In this document: one piece after another, positions 1-12,689 of the stretch
Position numbering within the stretch: position 1 is the first letter of the stretch
How the letters are laid out: every line of letters begins with the position of its first letter
From: Telopea speciosissima
Taxonomy: Eukaryota > Streptophyta > Magnoliopsida > Proteales > Proteaceae
Assembly (NCBI RefSeq): GCF_018873765.1
Contig: NC_057920.1
Coordinates: 13,095,307-13,159,306 of the forward strand
Reading direction: 5' to 3'
DNA: 64,000 nucleotides
Notes under the pieces: model-generated
The model's input: the letters and a program-made list of their open reading frames with translations, nothing else
The model's database searches: none
Told to the model about the DNA's origin: nothing
Made by a program: the position numbers and the translations under genes

Positions 1-3000
1 CGTCCCTGCATACAGAAGTAAGAATTGCATTACACAACATTGAGGAAATAAACCAATTAAAAATGATTCAAAATTTCGAATCATTCCAGCCATATGCAAA
101 ACATAGGATATGTAAATGAAATTGGCACTGGTCAATGATTTAAGGATTACAGCCTTAACTTTTTTTTCTTCTTCAAGTACTTGATCATTTTTCATTGCAA
201 TTATACTTCACAAGGACCACAGTATGCACACCCATTGCTTTCTAGAGATCAAGAGGACCTCAAAGAAAATCAAGCTTCTTCTAGGAAAAGAATTATTTAA
301 ATTTATGAATCATTAACATGTGTCTGACCAATTGGAATCGTCCAACAGCATTTTTGGCCCTTGGCAGATTCTAATATTGAACCCGCATTCAAAGGACAGA
401 TTCCTAGACAACCCAGAAGCTGATATGAATTCTATTTCACTCGATTCAGCTGGATCACTTACCATCCCTTCCAGAACAACCAGGTCTGCGTCACTTGCCA
501 AGTGAACAAGCTCTTGTGAAACCATATTGAGATCAATAACCTGAAGATGATGAGATGGAAAGCGACAGAGAACAGTTACCATATGGATTATAGTCAACTA
601 CTTACAGTATGGACAACACATGTACGGATGAAATCAAAACTTGTCATTTAATCAAAATTGATGTCTCCATTTCCTTACCGGTAAATCATTACCAGAACTG
701 GCAATAAAAAGATTTGAAGTGTCAACACCCATGAGCTGTCCATTCTCATCCTTCAACTAATATGTTGCACTTGAAATGTCAGGAGCAATTAATGTTTAGG
801 TATATCACATAAATCAAGATAAGAGAATCTTCCCATTACCTTTGCAATGATCTCTTTGAGTTCCGGGTAGGTTATATCATTGATTGAAGGCAAGGCATTA
901 GCAGCCAAAACAACCTAGCCCAAAACAATTCTTTTGTCAATTTAGGCTAATTGATTAAAATACATGGCCAAGACAAAATATCCAACCTCAATATAAAGAA
1001 AGATGTAACCCATCACCCATTGTTTTCTTACCAACACTTCAAAATAGTTGCCAGGTTCCCCTCCCCCCTCTTTTTTTCTTTTCTGAGATAGATGTTGCCA
1101 GGTTCATACTTTGATCTGGTTGGCGTTCAATTGTAGTATTTCACAAAAGTGTTTAATTGCAGTCAGTGATTCTTAGGTTGGTTAGTGAATTCAGGTATCT
1201 AGATTTGAGTCCGCATAATTTCACTCAATCATTGATATAGACTCATTTAGTTGGTCAATTAGCTTAGCTACTAGTTTCATTTTCAAGATTAATCAACTTG
1301 ATCCTTAACAAGAATCAAGTTGACTGTGAAAGCGAACCTGTGTCCAAAGTATTGGACACCAATTTTGGAGTGTCCTTGAGCAAAGAACAACTTCAACATT
1401 ATGATGGATGAGAAGCATGAATGTTACTGACCCAACTTACATAAATACCATCTCTCTAGATTGAACTAAACTGCTTTCATGTTGAAATTCAAACAAGGAT
1501 TTTTTTTTTTTAAATATTTTAGGCACTGAAAGCGCACCTGGGTACCACGTCGAAGTAACTCTCGGGCAAATGGCAGGATTCCCAAGATGACATCTGCACC
1601 AGAATTATCAGCAAAAATTACAACCTGTCAAAAAAACCAAACAAGCTGATTAGTGGCCTACAAAGCAGCAATACTTTCTTCTTCCTGTCCACATCACTAA
1701 AATACAAACTGCACAGAGAAGTAAAAGGTTACTAGCAGAGGGGAATACTAAGGAAGATAGGAGTAACCTTTTTCCAGGACTTCTTACTCCATCTGAGCTT
1801 AAATGTGTCTAAATCATCAATAACCCAAGGTCGAGGCACAAGATTTTGACAAGTTGTCAGAAAGGACATTCCATCTTTAGCGAAAAGCTCCACAAGCTAC
1901 AAGAAATGCAAGCACACATACATTTTAAAATGCAAGACCATAGGAATCCCAATTTCCAGTGTGATGCAAACACTAAGTTTCACAATTATGAAGAAGCTGA
2001 TATAGGAAAGGGTAGAATTACTAGAAAGATTGAGCAAAATTATGCTCCAAATTCTTAAGTATTTTCATATGCATTCATGTCAACACTTGAACCCAGCTTC
2101 AAAAGGGAAAGTGAAGGCTTTAAATGAAAAAGGTTCACCTAGAACAAGCTCATGTTGCATATGTGCCATGACAAGATTTACTTTCTAGATTGATCATTTC
2201 TGGTAGAAACCAACAATAACAACTAAGCCTTATCCCAATTAAATGGGGTCGGCTACATGGATCCGTGCAAAGACAAAGTATAAAATAATAGAAGTACAAA
2301 GAATGGAACACAACAACCTAAACAAAAACTTTTACCAAAAAAAAAAAAAAAAAAAAAAACCTAAACAAAAACTCAGCATTATCCCACCTAAATGGGGTCA
2401 GCTACATGGATCCTTGCCCACCAATCAGCTCTATTTGAGGTCATACTTGACCTAGACTATGCATGTCTTTCCCAACTACTTTGCCTAGGGTCATTTTAGG
2501 CTTGCCCCTAGCTCTTTTAGATCCTTCGATCTGAATCAGATCACTCCTCCGAACTGGTGCGTCCCAAGGCCTCCTTTGAACATGGCCGCCACCTCAAATG
2601 ACTTTCACGGAGCTTATCATGTATCGGGGCAACTCTCAAATCAGCTCTAATATGGTCATTCCTTTATCCTTCCTAGTTTTGCCACACATCCATCTCAACA
2701 TTCTCATCTCTGCTACACTTAGGTTGTGTTTGGTATGCATTTTTGGAATGCATTCTAGGTCGATTTCGCACTCTTGGGTGATAAAAACAACTATTTTTAT
2801 CTTCCGAGAATGCGAAATCGACTTAGAATGCATACCAACGCTGCCTTATTTTATCTATATGACACTTCTGAACTGCCCAATATTCTGCTTCGTACATCAT
2901 AAGCAGTCGTATGACTGTACTATAGAAACTATTTTGGAAATTTTCATATATTTCAGTGCCCAAAGTTGTGACACTGTATTCCCATGTTGGAAAGCACCAT

Positions 3001-6000
3001 TTCTTCAAAGACCATTATTTCTTTCCTTTCATAATATTAAAAAGAATTTCTGAAACTTGCTGGCACTTCATCTATCTAAACTAATTATATAACCCCATTA
3101 GCAATTACAGTTCTGTTGAGGTAATTGTATTGTTCCAGAAATTGAAATCTTCTTGAAAATATGAGTAGTCAATGCCAAAGAACTTGAGTTTCATGTGTTG
3201 GTAGACTCTAATTACAGACCACTTTAAAATCCCTTATGATACTGTTAGAAAATAATTCACTATGATAATGTCAAATTTATAATATCCATGCCGCTAAGTA
3301 CTAGACATACCTCTGCAGAACCTAGATCAAATATGTTCCCTGCTAAAATGCCTCTAACCAAGTTCTCTATACGTTTTCCTTCATCTTCAATGGCATCATT
3401 AAGCCGAACTACACCCCCAAATAACGAGATGGCTTTACTGTTTTCTTCATCCTGGTACAAGTGAAATTTCAATTCATATAAATATAAATGAGAAATACAC
3501 AATCAAGAGGAATGAAAAATGAAGCAGCTCACTGCCCAGAGCTCTATCAAGTTATAAAATTGACAATTACCTTGACTTTCTTGAATATATCTCTGAATCC
3601 TATTTCTCTGAGCACTTGCTCACGAAGCCTACAAAGAAGCTTCAATTATCCAACAAAGAAAATAACAGTCAGTCTCTTTGTCATAAAATGGAATTTAAAA
3701 AAAGAAGCTCCCAACATGGTAAATTCCAGCGACATAGTCTGGGACTTGGCTTACAATGCTATCAGGGGGTCCACCATGACTTTTGGGATCTTTCTTTAAG
3801 TCCTCAAGTATCTCTGTGAACCTTCAAACATATTCAAATATCCCAAATAGAATTAGAGAAGTTAATACTCAAACAGCTCAAGAAATGTGTGATTATGTGT
3901 GTGTGTGTGTGAGTGAGAGCGAGAGAGAGTATACCAGTAAAATAGGTACTTCTGTATGGAAAATAAAATTTCATTCAGTGATACAAGTACCAAAAAGCAT
4001 TTGCACAATCACAGAGTCAAGTTAGCCAGGTAATTTGGAAAACAACTAATTTCAAAGAAATTTGGCTTCTAGTTGGTTTTCTGTAAGACTTAGAGATACA
4101 ATCATGATCAAGTAGAAAGGACCTTAAATTTGATTCGTTAATTCTGATTCTGAAACACCTTGATATGATTGTCACACACAACTAATGATGTTGAGGATGA
4201 GGATGACGAATGGTGATGATAATGATACGATGGTGGTATTATTGGTGGAAAATGAGCAGTGGGGCACTGTATGTGTTATGTGTATATGCCATGTACTCAT
4301 CCTGTGTGCCATGTAACAACAGCAGGTGAAATGGAATGATAGTTTTAACAATTAATAGTGCAATCAAATGAATATACATCTTCTGCATTGAGAGTCCTCA
4401 TATCCAGTTTTGACTTTGATCCCTTGATGCAAAGAGAATATTAGGAATGGAAATGGGAATGAAAGGTTGAAGGACTACTATATTGGCCAGTAAATAAGCA
4501 AAACAGCAGTAGGTAATCTCATGATCCATAGATACTGAGACTATATAGTGCACACGTTTGTGAGATGTGAATTAAAGGAAAGAAGATCTGAAACACCCCC
4601 TCCCCCCCCCCCCTCCACAAAAATAATAATAATCTGTTGAAATAGCAGACCCACAAAAACAACAAATGGGGTTCATAAAAATAGCCACACTAGCCAAATG
4701 AAAAAGAGAAAAGTGAGCCGGGAAAGCATCATTCTGAAACACGATAAGCATATTTATATGCACATGATATGAAATATTAATAGAATAAGTTATCGAGCAG
4801 ATGTGAGCTAACAATTCACAAAAGCATTCAATCGGATGAAAGTAATAGAAAAGAAAACTAGCACAGATAAACCATAAAGTGGAAAAGGCATTACCGCTCG
4901 GTTCATAGAGTCGCACTAGGGAAAGCTTCTTCCCCACTATTAATTATTAAAACTATCATTCCATTTCACCTGCTGTTGTTACATGACACCACATTTGCAA
5001 AATCTAAGATGCAACTCAAGGTGTTTACTTGTGATGAAATAAAATAATATCATAACTATCAGGGAAGAATTTGAGTGATGGAATAAAATAACATTATATA
5101 TATCATCTATGGTTACTTGTAGAATGAGGAACTTCTTGAAGGACTTTAATTTTTATAAACACACAAACATAGTGAATAAATTGTATCTGTGTGAGTGTGG
5201 CTGGGCATTGCAAGGGGGCCAGTTGAGGATGGAAGAGCATATAAACAGACAATGCTCAGTAAAAATAGGCACTTTCCTATGAAAAATAAAATATTCATTC
5301 ATTGAAAAGTACCAAAAAACATTGCACAATCACAGAGTCAAGATAGATCAGGTTATTTGGAACACAACTCATTCCAAAGAAATTTTACTACCAGTTTTGT
5401 CACATCAGCCATAAGCCACCTCAGTCATAGGTTATCTGTAAGACCTAGAGATGCAATCACAATCAAGTGGAAAGGACCTTAGATTTGATTGGTCAATTCT
5501 GACTCTGAAACGCCTTGATAAGATTGTCACACATAACTTTAGCATGATATACAAAGGAAATGGTTGATTTATTAGAAAAGATAACAGGGAGAAGGACAAA
5601 AGACAACAAAGAAATGGGTTTCATAATGTCATAGTTCAAACAGGATCATTTTCAAGAAGCAGAGCTCCAGCAACTCATCATGGCAGAGAAAAATGATAAA
5701 AATACGGAAGGAAAGACATAAATACCTTTGAGCGAATTTTTCAGCTTTAATATGAGCGTCAGGGACTGTAGTGTCACTTTCTGCCTGTTTCCTGTATCAA
5801 GACAAACCCAATGACTGTGGTATCTCACTTTCCAAGTATCAAATACATAGTCTAATAGTGAAAACCCCCCACTTGCAATGAATTTATAGTTCCTCATCTC
5901 TGACATGGCACTATGTTCCATCTACATCCCAGGCAAAATTAATATGCTTTACTGTGAGTGCTTTCATGCTCCCACATGCAGTAGAATGTCTAATTTAATT

Positions 6001-7766
6001 AGCATATAGGTCCAAATGAATCAAAATGCATTTCAACTTCCCCAAAATGTTAATTTAAGAAAATTGTAAAAAACTAAAAATACAAGCAAAATTATGATCC
6101 AGTACTTAACTTATGGTCCATTACTTCAGATATTGGTCCAAATGACTGTTCCCAATTTATGCAACGGGTGTTCATCCGTTCACAAAAGTTTACTAAGGAT
6201 GCAACTATCTGCCAGGAGATCAAGTCCACCTGGATATTAAGAAATAACGCAACTACGCTTCACAGATGACGACCTATTCATTAATGTCTTCCATTCACAA
6301 TTAAATAAGAGGTGGGAATGAAGGAGAAGTAAACATGCAACTTTTATATTTTAAATCAAATATTCGGTAGAACCTCTGTTCTATTAATTACTTTTCAGTC
6401 ATTAATCCACATGGATATTTGATTACCTCAGCCGGGCCATCACATTATACACAGATGGTGAGCAAAAAGAATGTCCAAAAGCCTACAATTTTATAACAGG
6501 AGAAATCTAAATGTGTTGTATTAAAGCCTGGTCATCAGGGGTTAGAATAGGGGCATAGAAGTAGAAATCTGCCACTGTCCCATGATAGATCTTATATCCA
6601 TAGTAAACCCTGGTTGTCTAACATCAGTTTGGGAGAGCCTCAGTCATTGCAAAGGCTGCAGTTTCAAGACATCTAAATAATTGTGAAATCAATTACCTCA
6701 GTAATTTTTTTACTTGTTTCAGCTAATGAACAAAAAGCTCCCATTTGAGCTTCCATTTGGACATCTTGGAAGCAAATCCACACTGTTGATCACCCGATCA
6801 GTTGCGCGAAATTCAGAAGCAAGGGATACATTTAATGACTGAAGGAGAAAACTCTAACGACTTGGGTTGTTTTAGACAACATAGAGATCAGAATGTTTTT
6901 AAGATTACAATTGTCTTTGTGTAGACTGTGATTCCTAACATGGTAGGTTCCTATTTCTGTTAGCTGATCATGCTAAAGGAGTTTAACCACAGAATAATTT
7001 GATTCCTTATTTTGATCAGAGTAAAGATTTAGACATTTCAGTTATTAAAACTAAAATCACTGTCATTCTTATATGGCTTCAGCCGATCTCCACAACATCA
7101 GTGTATCGATTTTCATTTCAGTGCCAATGGAAAATTGAATATTTTGGACGAAAATTTGAAACCATTCTTCAAAAGTTCAAATCTCAAATCTTGTCTATTC
7201 ATTTGGGCTTGGAGAGCCTACTTTTCTCTCTTTTCCTTTCACTTCCAAGCTATTCTTGTCACCGTTTCACTATCTTGATACGATACCCCACTTGTTTTCC
7301 TTTCAAGTTCAAAGCTTTCTCTGCTGAGTCTTACATTAAATACAATACAAATAACGTTTCAAAACTCAGAACTCAGGGAAGGATAAATTCCCAGAAACAG
7401 ATGAAGATACCAAACAATGGCTTCCTTAAAATCTATTTAGCTTTCATGAATCACAGACACAGGAGGAAGGGGAAAAAAACAGAACGTTTCGCTAAATCAC
7501 ACCTTAGAAAGTAACTATATTGAACAATAAAGCATTGGAAAACAAAAAGAAATGGCCTTTAAAGAAAGAAGCTCAGAAATGATCTAAAGAGAAAACCTGA
7601 AAGACGGAATTGAGTTTAAGAAAACATCGATCCAAGCCAGATCTGTTGGCGTCGGCTTCAGAGGATCATCAGATGGGGACCTGTAAGGAATTGTGCAAGC
7701 TTTGTAATTCGATTCGATAGGAGTGATAAGCAGATGAAAGGGAACCAATTCCGAAGAACTCTCCAT
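1..7766 (-). CDS. DUF89 damage-control phosphatase, copy 1 (3' end cut by window edge)
   Basis: Homologue of the Arabidopsis DUF89 protein At2g17340, a metal-dependent phosphatase family linked to clearing phosphopantetheine and related damaged CoA-pathway metabolites, probably cytosolic. Exons on the minus strand, 5' to 3': 7766–7597, 5791–5726, 3821–3755, 3639–3571, 3451–3311, 1896–1768, 1624–1538, 914–840, 756–679, 540–463, then 5–1. Every visible exon is open, phases match and all junctions are GT–AG. The 320 residues to the end of exon 10 fit a full length near 367. DNSGAD (residues 220–225) carries the expected metal ligands D220 and N221, with D256 in exon 8. Exon 10 ends at LEGM just before the conserved GRG segment. 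The start is the ATG giving [10 protein letters not shown]. Introns hold an RTE LINE fragment and a MITE. A MULE lies 88 bp upstream. Family assignment is firm; the substrate is inferred. Confidence 0.9.
2206..3050 (-). mobile_element. RTE-type LINE 3' fragment in DUF89 copy 1 intron 5
   Basis: Minus-strand translation gives the C-terminal tail typical of plant RTE-clade LINEs: [33 protein letters not shown], and a region upstream resembling [17 protein letters not shown]. Stops and frameshifts interrupt it, so it is dead. The 3' end carries the signature AAATGGGGTCGGCTACATGG (on the plus strand) twice, at about 2240 and 2390, separated by a poly(A)-like run at 2339–2360. A 124-bp PIF-like MITE (2722–2845) is inserted in the coding part. 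The region between exons 6 and 5 of the host gene is otherwise unremarkable intron. Confidence 0.75.
2722..2845. mobile_element. PIF/Harbinger-like MITE nested in the LINE
   Basis: A 124-bp element with terminal inverted repeats of the type GGTTGTGTTTGGTATGCATT, flanked on both sides by TTA, the usual PIF/Harbinger target duplication. The same family recurs at 29,587–29,723 and 60,665–60,789, and as remnants at 15,893–15,934 and 62,106–62,176. Confidence 0.75.
3894..3932 (+). repeat. (TG)n(GA)n microsatellite in DUF89 copy 1 intron 2
   Basis: Short TG run followed by GA-rich sequence. The same site in copy 2 (16,974–17,024) is longer and purer, so the repeat expanded or contracted after the gene duplication. 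Confidence 0.6.
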
Positions 7767-7853
7767 GACGTCTCTCTCCAATTCTTCAGGCAAGAAACCA
7801 AGAAAAAGCATGTACGAGGAAAGTGATGACCCACACGAGAATATAAATATTTT

Positions 7854-9668
7854 GGATTTTTTACAAATGCCCTCTGAAAATACTCATTTGTCCAAATGCC
7901 CCCTTACAATTTTTCTAATTGTAAATTTTCCCTTACTTTTAAAACAGTATAGCACTTTGGTCCAATCCGTTAGTCTGGGACGTTATGTTCAAACGTCTAA
8001 AATTATTTTACCATTTTACCCTTCATAGGATAGAATGACCAATATGCCCTCACTAACACTCAACCTGCAACTCATCTCCCAAACCCTAGCTATCTCCACC
8101 GTAATCCATGGCCACCAAACCCAACAACCCCAGCCCACTGCAAATCCCTGCAATCAACTGAGAATCACCATTAGACCGCCTTTGCTCCCCCAATACCATA
8201 AATGACCCTATCTGAAACCCTATTGAACCACCCATACCATAACCCCATCTCTAGCCATCGCGATCTGCAACCTAATCTTCTCATACCCAACCATCTTCTC
8301 TCCTGGTTTAAATCCACTTCAGTTTGTCGGTTCCTTTTTGTTTCTTTTAATGTTCATGTTCTTGCTTCTGATGGATTTTGAATCTCTCTGCCTCTATCCC
8401 TAATTTTGCTTAGATATGGAGATTATCCATCGCTTCAAAATCGACTTAGAAATTGCTCTCACCCATCGTCTGCCAGGCTTATCGATGCCCAAATTGGATT
8501 TTTTTGTGACTAAAAATCCAAGAAAGAAAGAACGGAAATCTCTCAAAGAGATGAGATCTATAATGAAATTCTAAGTGAGATTTGGTGCAGCTAGCAAAAT
8601 TTAAGAATCTCCATTTCGGACGCATGAGGGAATGAAACTCATGGTTTTACCTTTGAAAACCAGCGGCTATTGCTTGCTTCAACGTGAATTTTTCCCTGCA
8701 GAACCAACTGATAGAAGACTCCCTTTACTGAGAGGGGTCACTTCTGGCATCTTTGTAGTTCTAGACGACATCTCTGCTTCTACAGTAAGAATATAGAGCA
8801 AATACTGATATAACAAAAAACATAACTTACACCAAAGGACTTTCATTCAGCCCCCATGATTAATTCTGAGGTACTGATCGAAATCGCCTGTGTGTCCACT
8901 ACTACTAGCCTCAGTGACTTGGCCACCGAATCTCTTGTAAAAGACCCATCTCTTGGAATCTCTACCCCAATATTCTTGCTCAGCAATAACCTTCCAATCA
9001 AAGGTTGATCGATTGATAGAGGTAGTAACACAAGAGGACAAACTATTGCAAGAGCTTCAATTACCGAACTCCACCCATAGTGACCCATGAAAACTCCCAG
9101 CGAAGGGTGTGCCAATATCCTTCTCTGAGGAGTCCATCTTAAACAGATGAAACCCTGGCCCTGAGTTCTGCTCTCTAAACCCTGGTTTGGGTTTCAGCAG
9201 ATTTTTCAGTTTATCCGTTTCGTAAAGGTATCAAAAACGAAGAAGATGATTTATGTCGATGATAAAGATGACCCAATTTCGATGAGATTGCTTAGAACCA
9301 AAGCTCCTTTAAGACTTCAAAGATCAAAGACTCTGTAAAAATTAATCGAATTGAATCGATGAGTTGAGAACGATACAATCATGCAAAGTGGGGTTGTTGG
9401 GTTTGGTGGCCATGGATTACGGTGGAAATAGCTAGGGTTTGGAAGATGAGTTGCAGGTTGAGTGTTAGTGAGGGCAAATTGGTCATTCTACCCTATTAAG
9501 GGCAAAATGATCAAAAAAATCCAAACGTTTGAACATAACATCGCAGACTAACGGATTAGACCAAAATGCTATACTGTTTTAAAAGTAAGGAAGAGTTTAC
9601 AATTAGAAAATTTGTAAGGAGACATTTGGGCAAATGGGCATTTTCAAGAAACCATTTGTAAAATCCCC
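7854..9668. mobile_element. Pack-MULE-like element with captured UGT fragment
   Basis: An 1815-bp element with long terminal inverted repeats: left arm 7854–8131, right arm 9390–9668, about 278 bp each, clearly matching though diverged. It is flanked by an exact 9-bp direct repeat AAATATTTT at 7845–7853 and 9669–9677, the size expected of Mutator-like transposases. Ends read GGATTTTTTACAAATG on the left and, in reverse complement, GGGGATTTTACAAATG on the right. No transposase is visible, so it is non-autonomous. The interior carries a glycosyltransferase fragment (8843–9193, minus), which makes it Pack-MULE-like. It sits 88 bp upstream of the DUF89 copy 1 start codon, within the presumed promoter or 5' UTR. 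Confidence 0.85.
8843..9193 (-). pseudogene. UGT91-type glycosyltransferase C-terminal fragment, captured
   Basis: Minus-strand frame open from a stop at 9194–9196 to 8843. It reads through a plant family-1 glycosyltransferase PSPG box: TPQRRILAHPSLGVFMGHYG, then W-S-S-V-I-E-A-L, PLVLLPLSIDQPL, and VEIPRDGSFTRDSVAKSLRL. The GSFTRDSVAKSLRL block is typical of UGT91-like enzymes. The canonical HCGWNS is changed to HYGWSS, the tail after the SLRL block is shortened and shifts frame (DQYL continues in another frame), and the N-terminal acceptor-binding domain is absent. It lies wholly inside the MULE-like element and cannot encode a working enzyme. Confidence 0.8.
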
Positions 9669-9767
9669 AAATATTTTTTAATAACAAGACAGTTAGGTTT
9701 CAAATCTGTTTTACGTGCAATACTTTCTATTTTAGGCATATTTACTTTGTCTCACTGTTTTTTTATG

Positions 9768-9895
9768 GACCCAGTTTCCTTCCACCCACAGGTGATCCCA
9801 TTCACCGCGGCTGGGAGAGGATGGGAATAGGTATCGGAAGAGTATTTTGGAATATACTAAACCCTAGGAGGGGATGGTGGGTAAACCACCCTCTT
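9768..9895. repeat. Foldback element family D (partial)
   Basis: Contains CAGTTTCCTTCCACCCACAG and an internal stretch with TTTTGGAATATACTAAACCC. The same arrangement recurs at 23,631–23,773 and 61,745–61,896, where both inverted ends (TTTCCCTCCATCCA and GGGTGGAGGGAAA types) are seen. The right end is eroded here. Confidence 0.5.
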
Positions 9896-10075
9896 TTTTT
9901 TTAGTTTTATTTTATTTTTAACATGTTTCTATTTTTTTCAATTTCAACGATTAAGATTATTTTCCATTGGATTCGATGCTATAGTTTTATTTTTTATATT
10001 TTTTTAGGGGATAATAACTGTTTTGATGTCTACTCCTACAATTAAGCTGCACTTTCATCGGATTAAAATAGAAAT

Positions 10076-10335
10076 TAGTGGATGGAAATCAAATTTGAAA
10101 CCTACTTATCATAATTTTATTTCTTATCTAGTGGATCTAAGTTTTTTTTTTTATAGTTTCTCTCACTCTTGTGTTTTTTACCGAGTTTTCTTCGATTTTA
10201 TTCTTGGCAGCATGAATACTAACCAACTTTGGGAATGAATAAAATCTTTTTAAAATAGAAAGCAGTGGATGTAAAACAAATTTGAAACCTATTTATCTTG
10301 TAATTTTCGTTCTTATCTAGTGGATCTAAGAAAAA
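10076..10335 (+). repeat. Imperfect direct repeat, about 65-bp units
   Basis: GTGGATGGAAATCAAATTTG followed by a block ending TCTTATCTAGTGGATCTAAG occurs at 10,076–10,142 and again at about 10,265–10,330. The rest of 9,900–10,350 is T-rich with no coding signal. Confidence 0.55.
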
Positions 10336-10349
10336 ATTTTCTTTTTTTT

Positions 10350-10497
10350 AAGGGAAAAGGAACGCCACTCGGCGCGCAACATAGCGTTTACCTACGCCCA
10401 GACAAAACCACATGCGAAATGATCAGGTACATGCATGGTTATGTTTGAACTCAGGTACACGCCGCGCTGCGACCGGTTAGTGTTCTTTCTCCCTTAA
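10350..10497. mobile_element. Short TIR element (MITE-like)
   Basis: Ends TTAAGGGAAAAGGAAC and GTTCTTTCTCCCTTAA form a near-perfect inverted repeat about 148 bp apart, with a GC-rich interior. Superfamily is not determined; a TTAA duplication is possible. Confidence 0.45.
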
Positions 10498-11307
10498 TTA
10501 AAAGAAAATACCATTAACTAAACAAAAACGTACGTACAACATTAGTAACAGTCAGACTTCCTTTTTCTACCCTTGCTCGCGTGACTAATTTATCAGCTAC
10601 CAACACTATTTTCCTATCATTCTTAACAAAAACTACTGTTTTATAAGTCTTGATCCAATGCCAATATTAAAACCTCACAATCAAGAGTCCAAATTCTCTT
10701 CAATGATATGTAACCACCAAAGTCAATCTCACAATAGATGGTGTGAGATCCCCATCACCCCATGGATGGTGTGAGATCGACTTTAGTGGTGAAATGTCAT
10801 TGGAGAGGATCTTTTCTCTCCAATCATACTAGACCTCTACTTCTTCCCAGCCTTGCTCTTTGGCACTTTGTATGTCTTGGTAAAGACCTCTCGCTTTCAA
10901 CTCATGTGCACATCCTGCAATATCATGATCCATAGAAGCCACAAAGAAACAAGGATTATAAAATAATAAGGAGGCTCATCCTACATCTGTGTATGGGTCC
11001 AAACTACCATCACAAATTAAAATTGATCTTTCCTCCGTCTATAGTCCTTGATATTCAAATAGAGTCATACCACTTTCCGCACAAGAAAATATTAGATGTA
11101 AATCTCAACAGAGCTCTTAATCACCATCGATGGTGTTTGTAGTAGTGCCAACAAGTACCCTGAATTATGGAATTCCATCAGTATAACATCAATGAATCTT
11201 ATGCATAAGAAGGGACCGAGAGTCTGGTCAAGTCTTTTCCCTTCCCTTGCTCGAGAAGGGAGTTCCAATAGATATTGGAAAAGGGTCAACTCGGAGGAAT
11301 TTTTATT
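10498..11307. other. Intergenic DNA, no gene seen
   Basis: Only short unrelated open frames. A short palindromic block around 10,735–10,790 repeats GATGGTGTGAGATC twice. Confidence 0.5.
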
Positions 11308-11456
11308 GTATACGGTTCCTTGATCGGTGCGATTCCCTATTGCCTCTCACAAGAGGAGTGTGGACCCCACCCGGGCAGAGTGTTTGGTCAGGTGCCACGG
11401 GTGGGTCCCACCCCCCTCTTGTGAGAGGCACTAGGAACCACACCAGTCAGGAAACC
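11308..11456. mobile_element. GC-rich foldback element family B
   Basis: Inverted arms with TGCCTCTCACAAGAGG on the left and CCTCTTGTGAGAGGCA on the right flank a core containing GTGGACCCCACCCGGGCAG. Related copies with the same core lie at 48,923–49,088, 49,533–49,703, 57,605–57,770 and, more distantly, 56,262–56,446. Each can fold into one long hairpin. Confidence 0.6.
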
Positions 11457-11764
11457 GTAGACGACAACGATTCAACTCGGAGAATATATCCTCTCCATTT
11501 GGTAATTGAGTAGGGATTATAAGAAGTTTAGTTTGACAATGTCTTGGGGCATGGCTTCTAGCTATTGCCATCACAAATAAAGAAGAGAAGGCCGAAGAGA
11601 TTGGGTCTCGGATGGTCAAAGATTTCTGTGTTTTTGAGAATTTGAACCTTCCTCTATGTTAGAGGATTGATCAAAGCCGTGGCAAAATTATTAGTAGCAA
11701 ATAAGAGTTATTGGTGAAGCCTGATCTGAACTTAATCCAAGAACTACTGGTGATTCTTCCCCAA

Positions 11765-12104
11765 TAGGCAGTCCTGCACACCGCTGAGTGGATGCATGAG
11801 CAGGGGTTCAGGGGCGGGAGCCCCTGACCTGAATTTTTTGGGAGTCCAGTTTATAATGGGGGTATTTTTGTACTTTTGGGGCTTAGGGTTTCTCTATATT
11901 GTACTGCACGAGACCCTATATATAGGGGGTTAGGGCTTGTATCATTATCAATAGTGGAGTTCAGTTTATCGCTTGGCCGTGGACGTAGTCCACCTTGGGT
12001 GAAGTGGTGAAACATGTAAATTTGTGTTTTGTGCACATGTGATCTTCTTCGACGTTTTTCTTTTGCAAATAATTGTTCCGCTGCATTGTTAATTCCTAAC
12101 ACTA
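11765..12104 (+). mobile_element. LTR-like fragment (Copia type)
   Basis: Contains a TATA-like segment (CTATATATAGGGGGTTAGGG), then CGTGGACGTAGTCCACCTTG and an end TTGTTAATTCCTAACA. This is the layout of many plant Copia LTRs just upstream of the primer site. Related sequence in reverse orientation appears near 22,370–22,600 and 34,560–34,860. No partner LTR or target duplication was found. Confidence 0.45.
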
Positions 12105-12689
12105 AGGAGATAAAACATTGGTTATTGCAGTGCTTTTGTTTGCTTTTGTTTGTGTATTTGACTATGTCTGTATTGCAGTGTATTTGTTTGCTGTTGGTTG
12201 TGCTTTTGAATGTCTATGCGTGTGGGAGAGAGCTTTTGTTTTATCTTCAAGAGTTGAAAGCGTTTCGAATATAAGAATTGTTGATTGTGTCTTTGAATTC
12301 ATCAGTTTTATCAAGTGTTTTGGTATGTCTCTTATATATAATAAGAGAGAGAGAAGCTTACCATTATGTGCCTAATGGTTTCTATCTAGTGTATGAGCAT
12401 TAGATTAGGTCAGCCTAGTATGGGATAGGTTCAAGGGCTTGATTTAACATGTTCCATCAGCTTTGGAGCTTTTGGCGTACCACCAGTTTGAATTGGGGAT
12501 TTCCAATTGTCTAGCAATTGTTGGTCTACTGTCCTCAAAAAGAGATTGAAGAACACTCCAAGGATAAGGATCAAGTCCCCAGAATTGAGCTTGATCAGCA
12601 GGTTAAGAACAAAGTAATTGCAGATTCAGAAGTGCTGAAAAGCACCATAAAAACAGAGTACCACCAGATTGAGGAGGAAAGAAACTGCC
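12105..12689. other. Intergenic DNA, no gene seen
   Basis: T- and G-rich sequence with short open frames in two plus-strand phases (about 12,029–12,375) rich in Leu, Phe and Val. They have no family resemblance and are probably chance or retroelement debris. Confidence 0.4.

Noticed and set aside
5652..5921. 89-codon minus-strand frame as a separate small gene
   Set aside because: It is intron sequence running through DUF89 copy 1 exon 2 (5726–5791) in a different frame.
8843..9115. 90-codon open frame with PSPG box as a functional glycosyltransferase gene
   Set aside because: Only the last third of the family is present, with frame loss after the SLRL block and altered HCGWNS, and it lies inside a TIR element.
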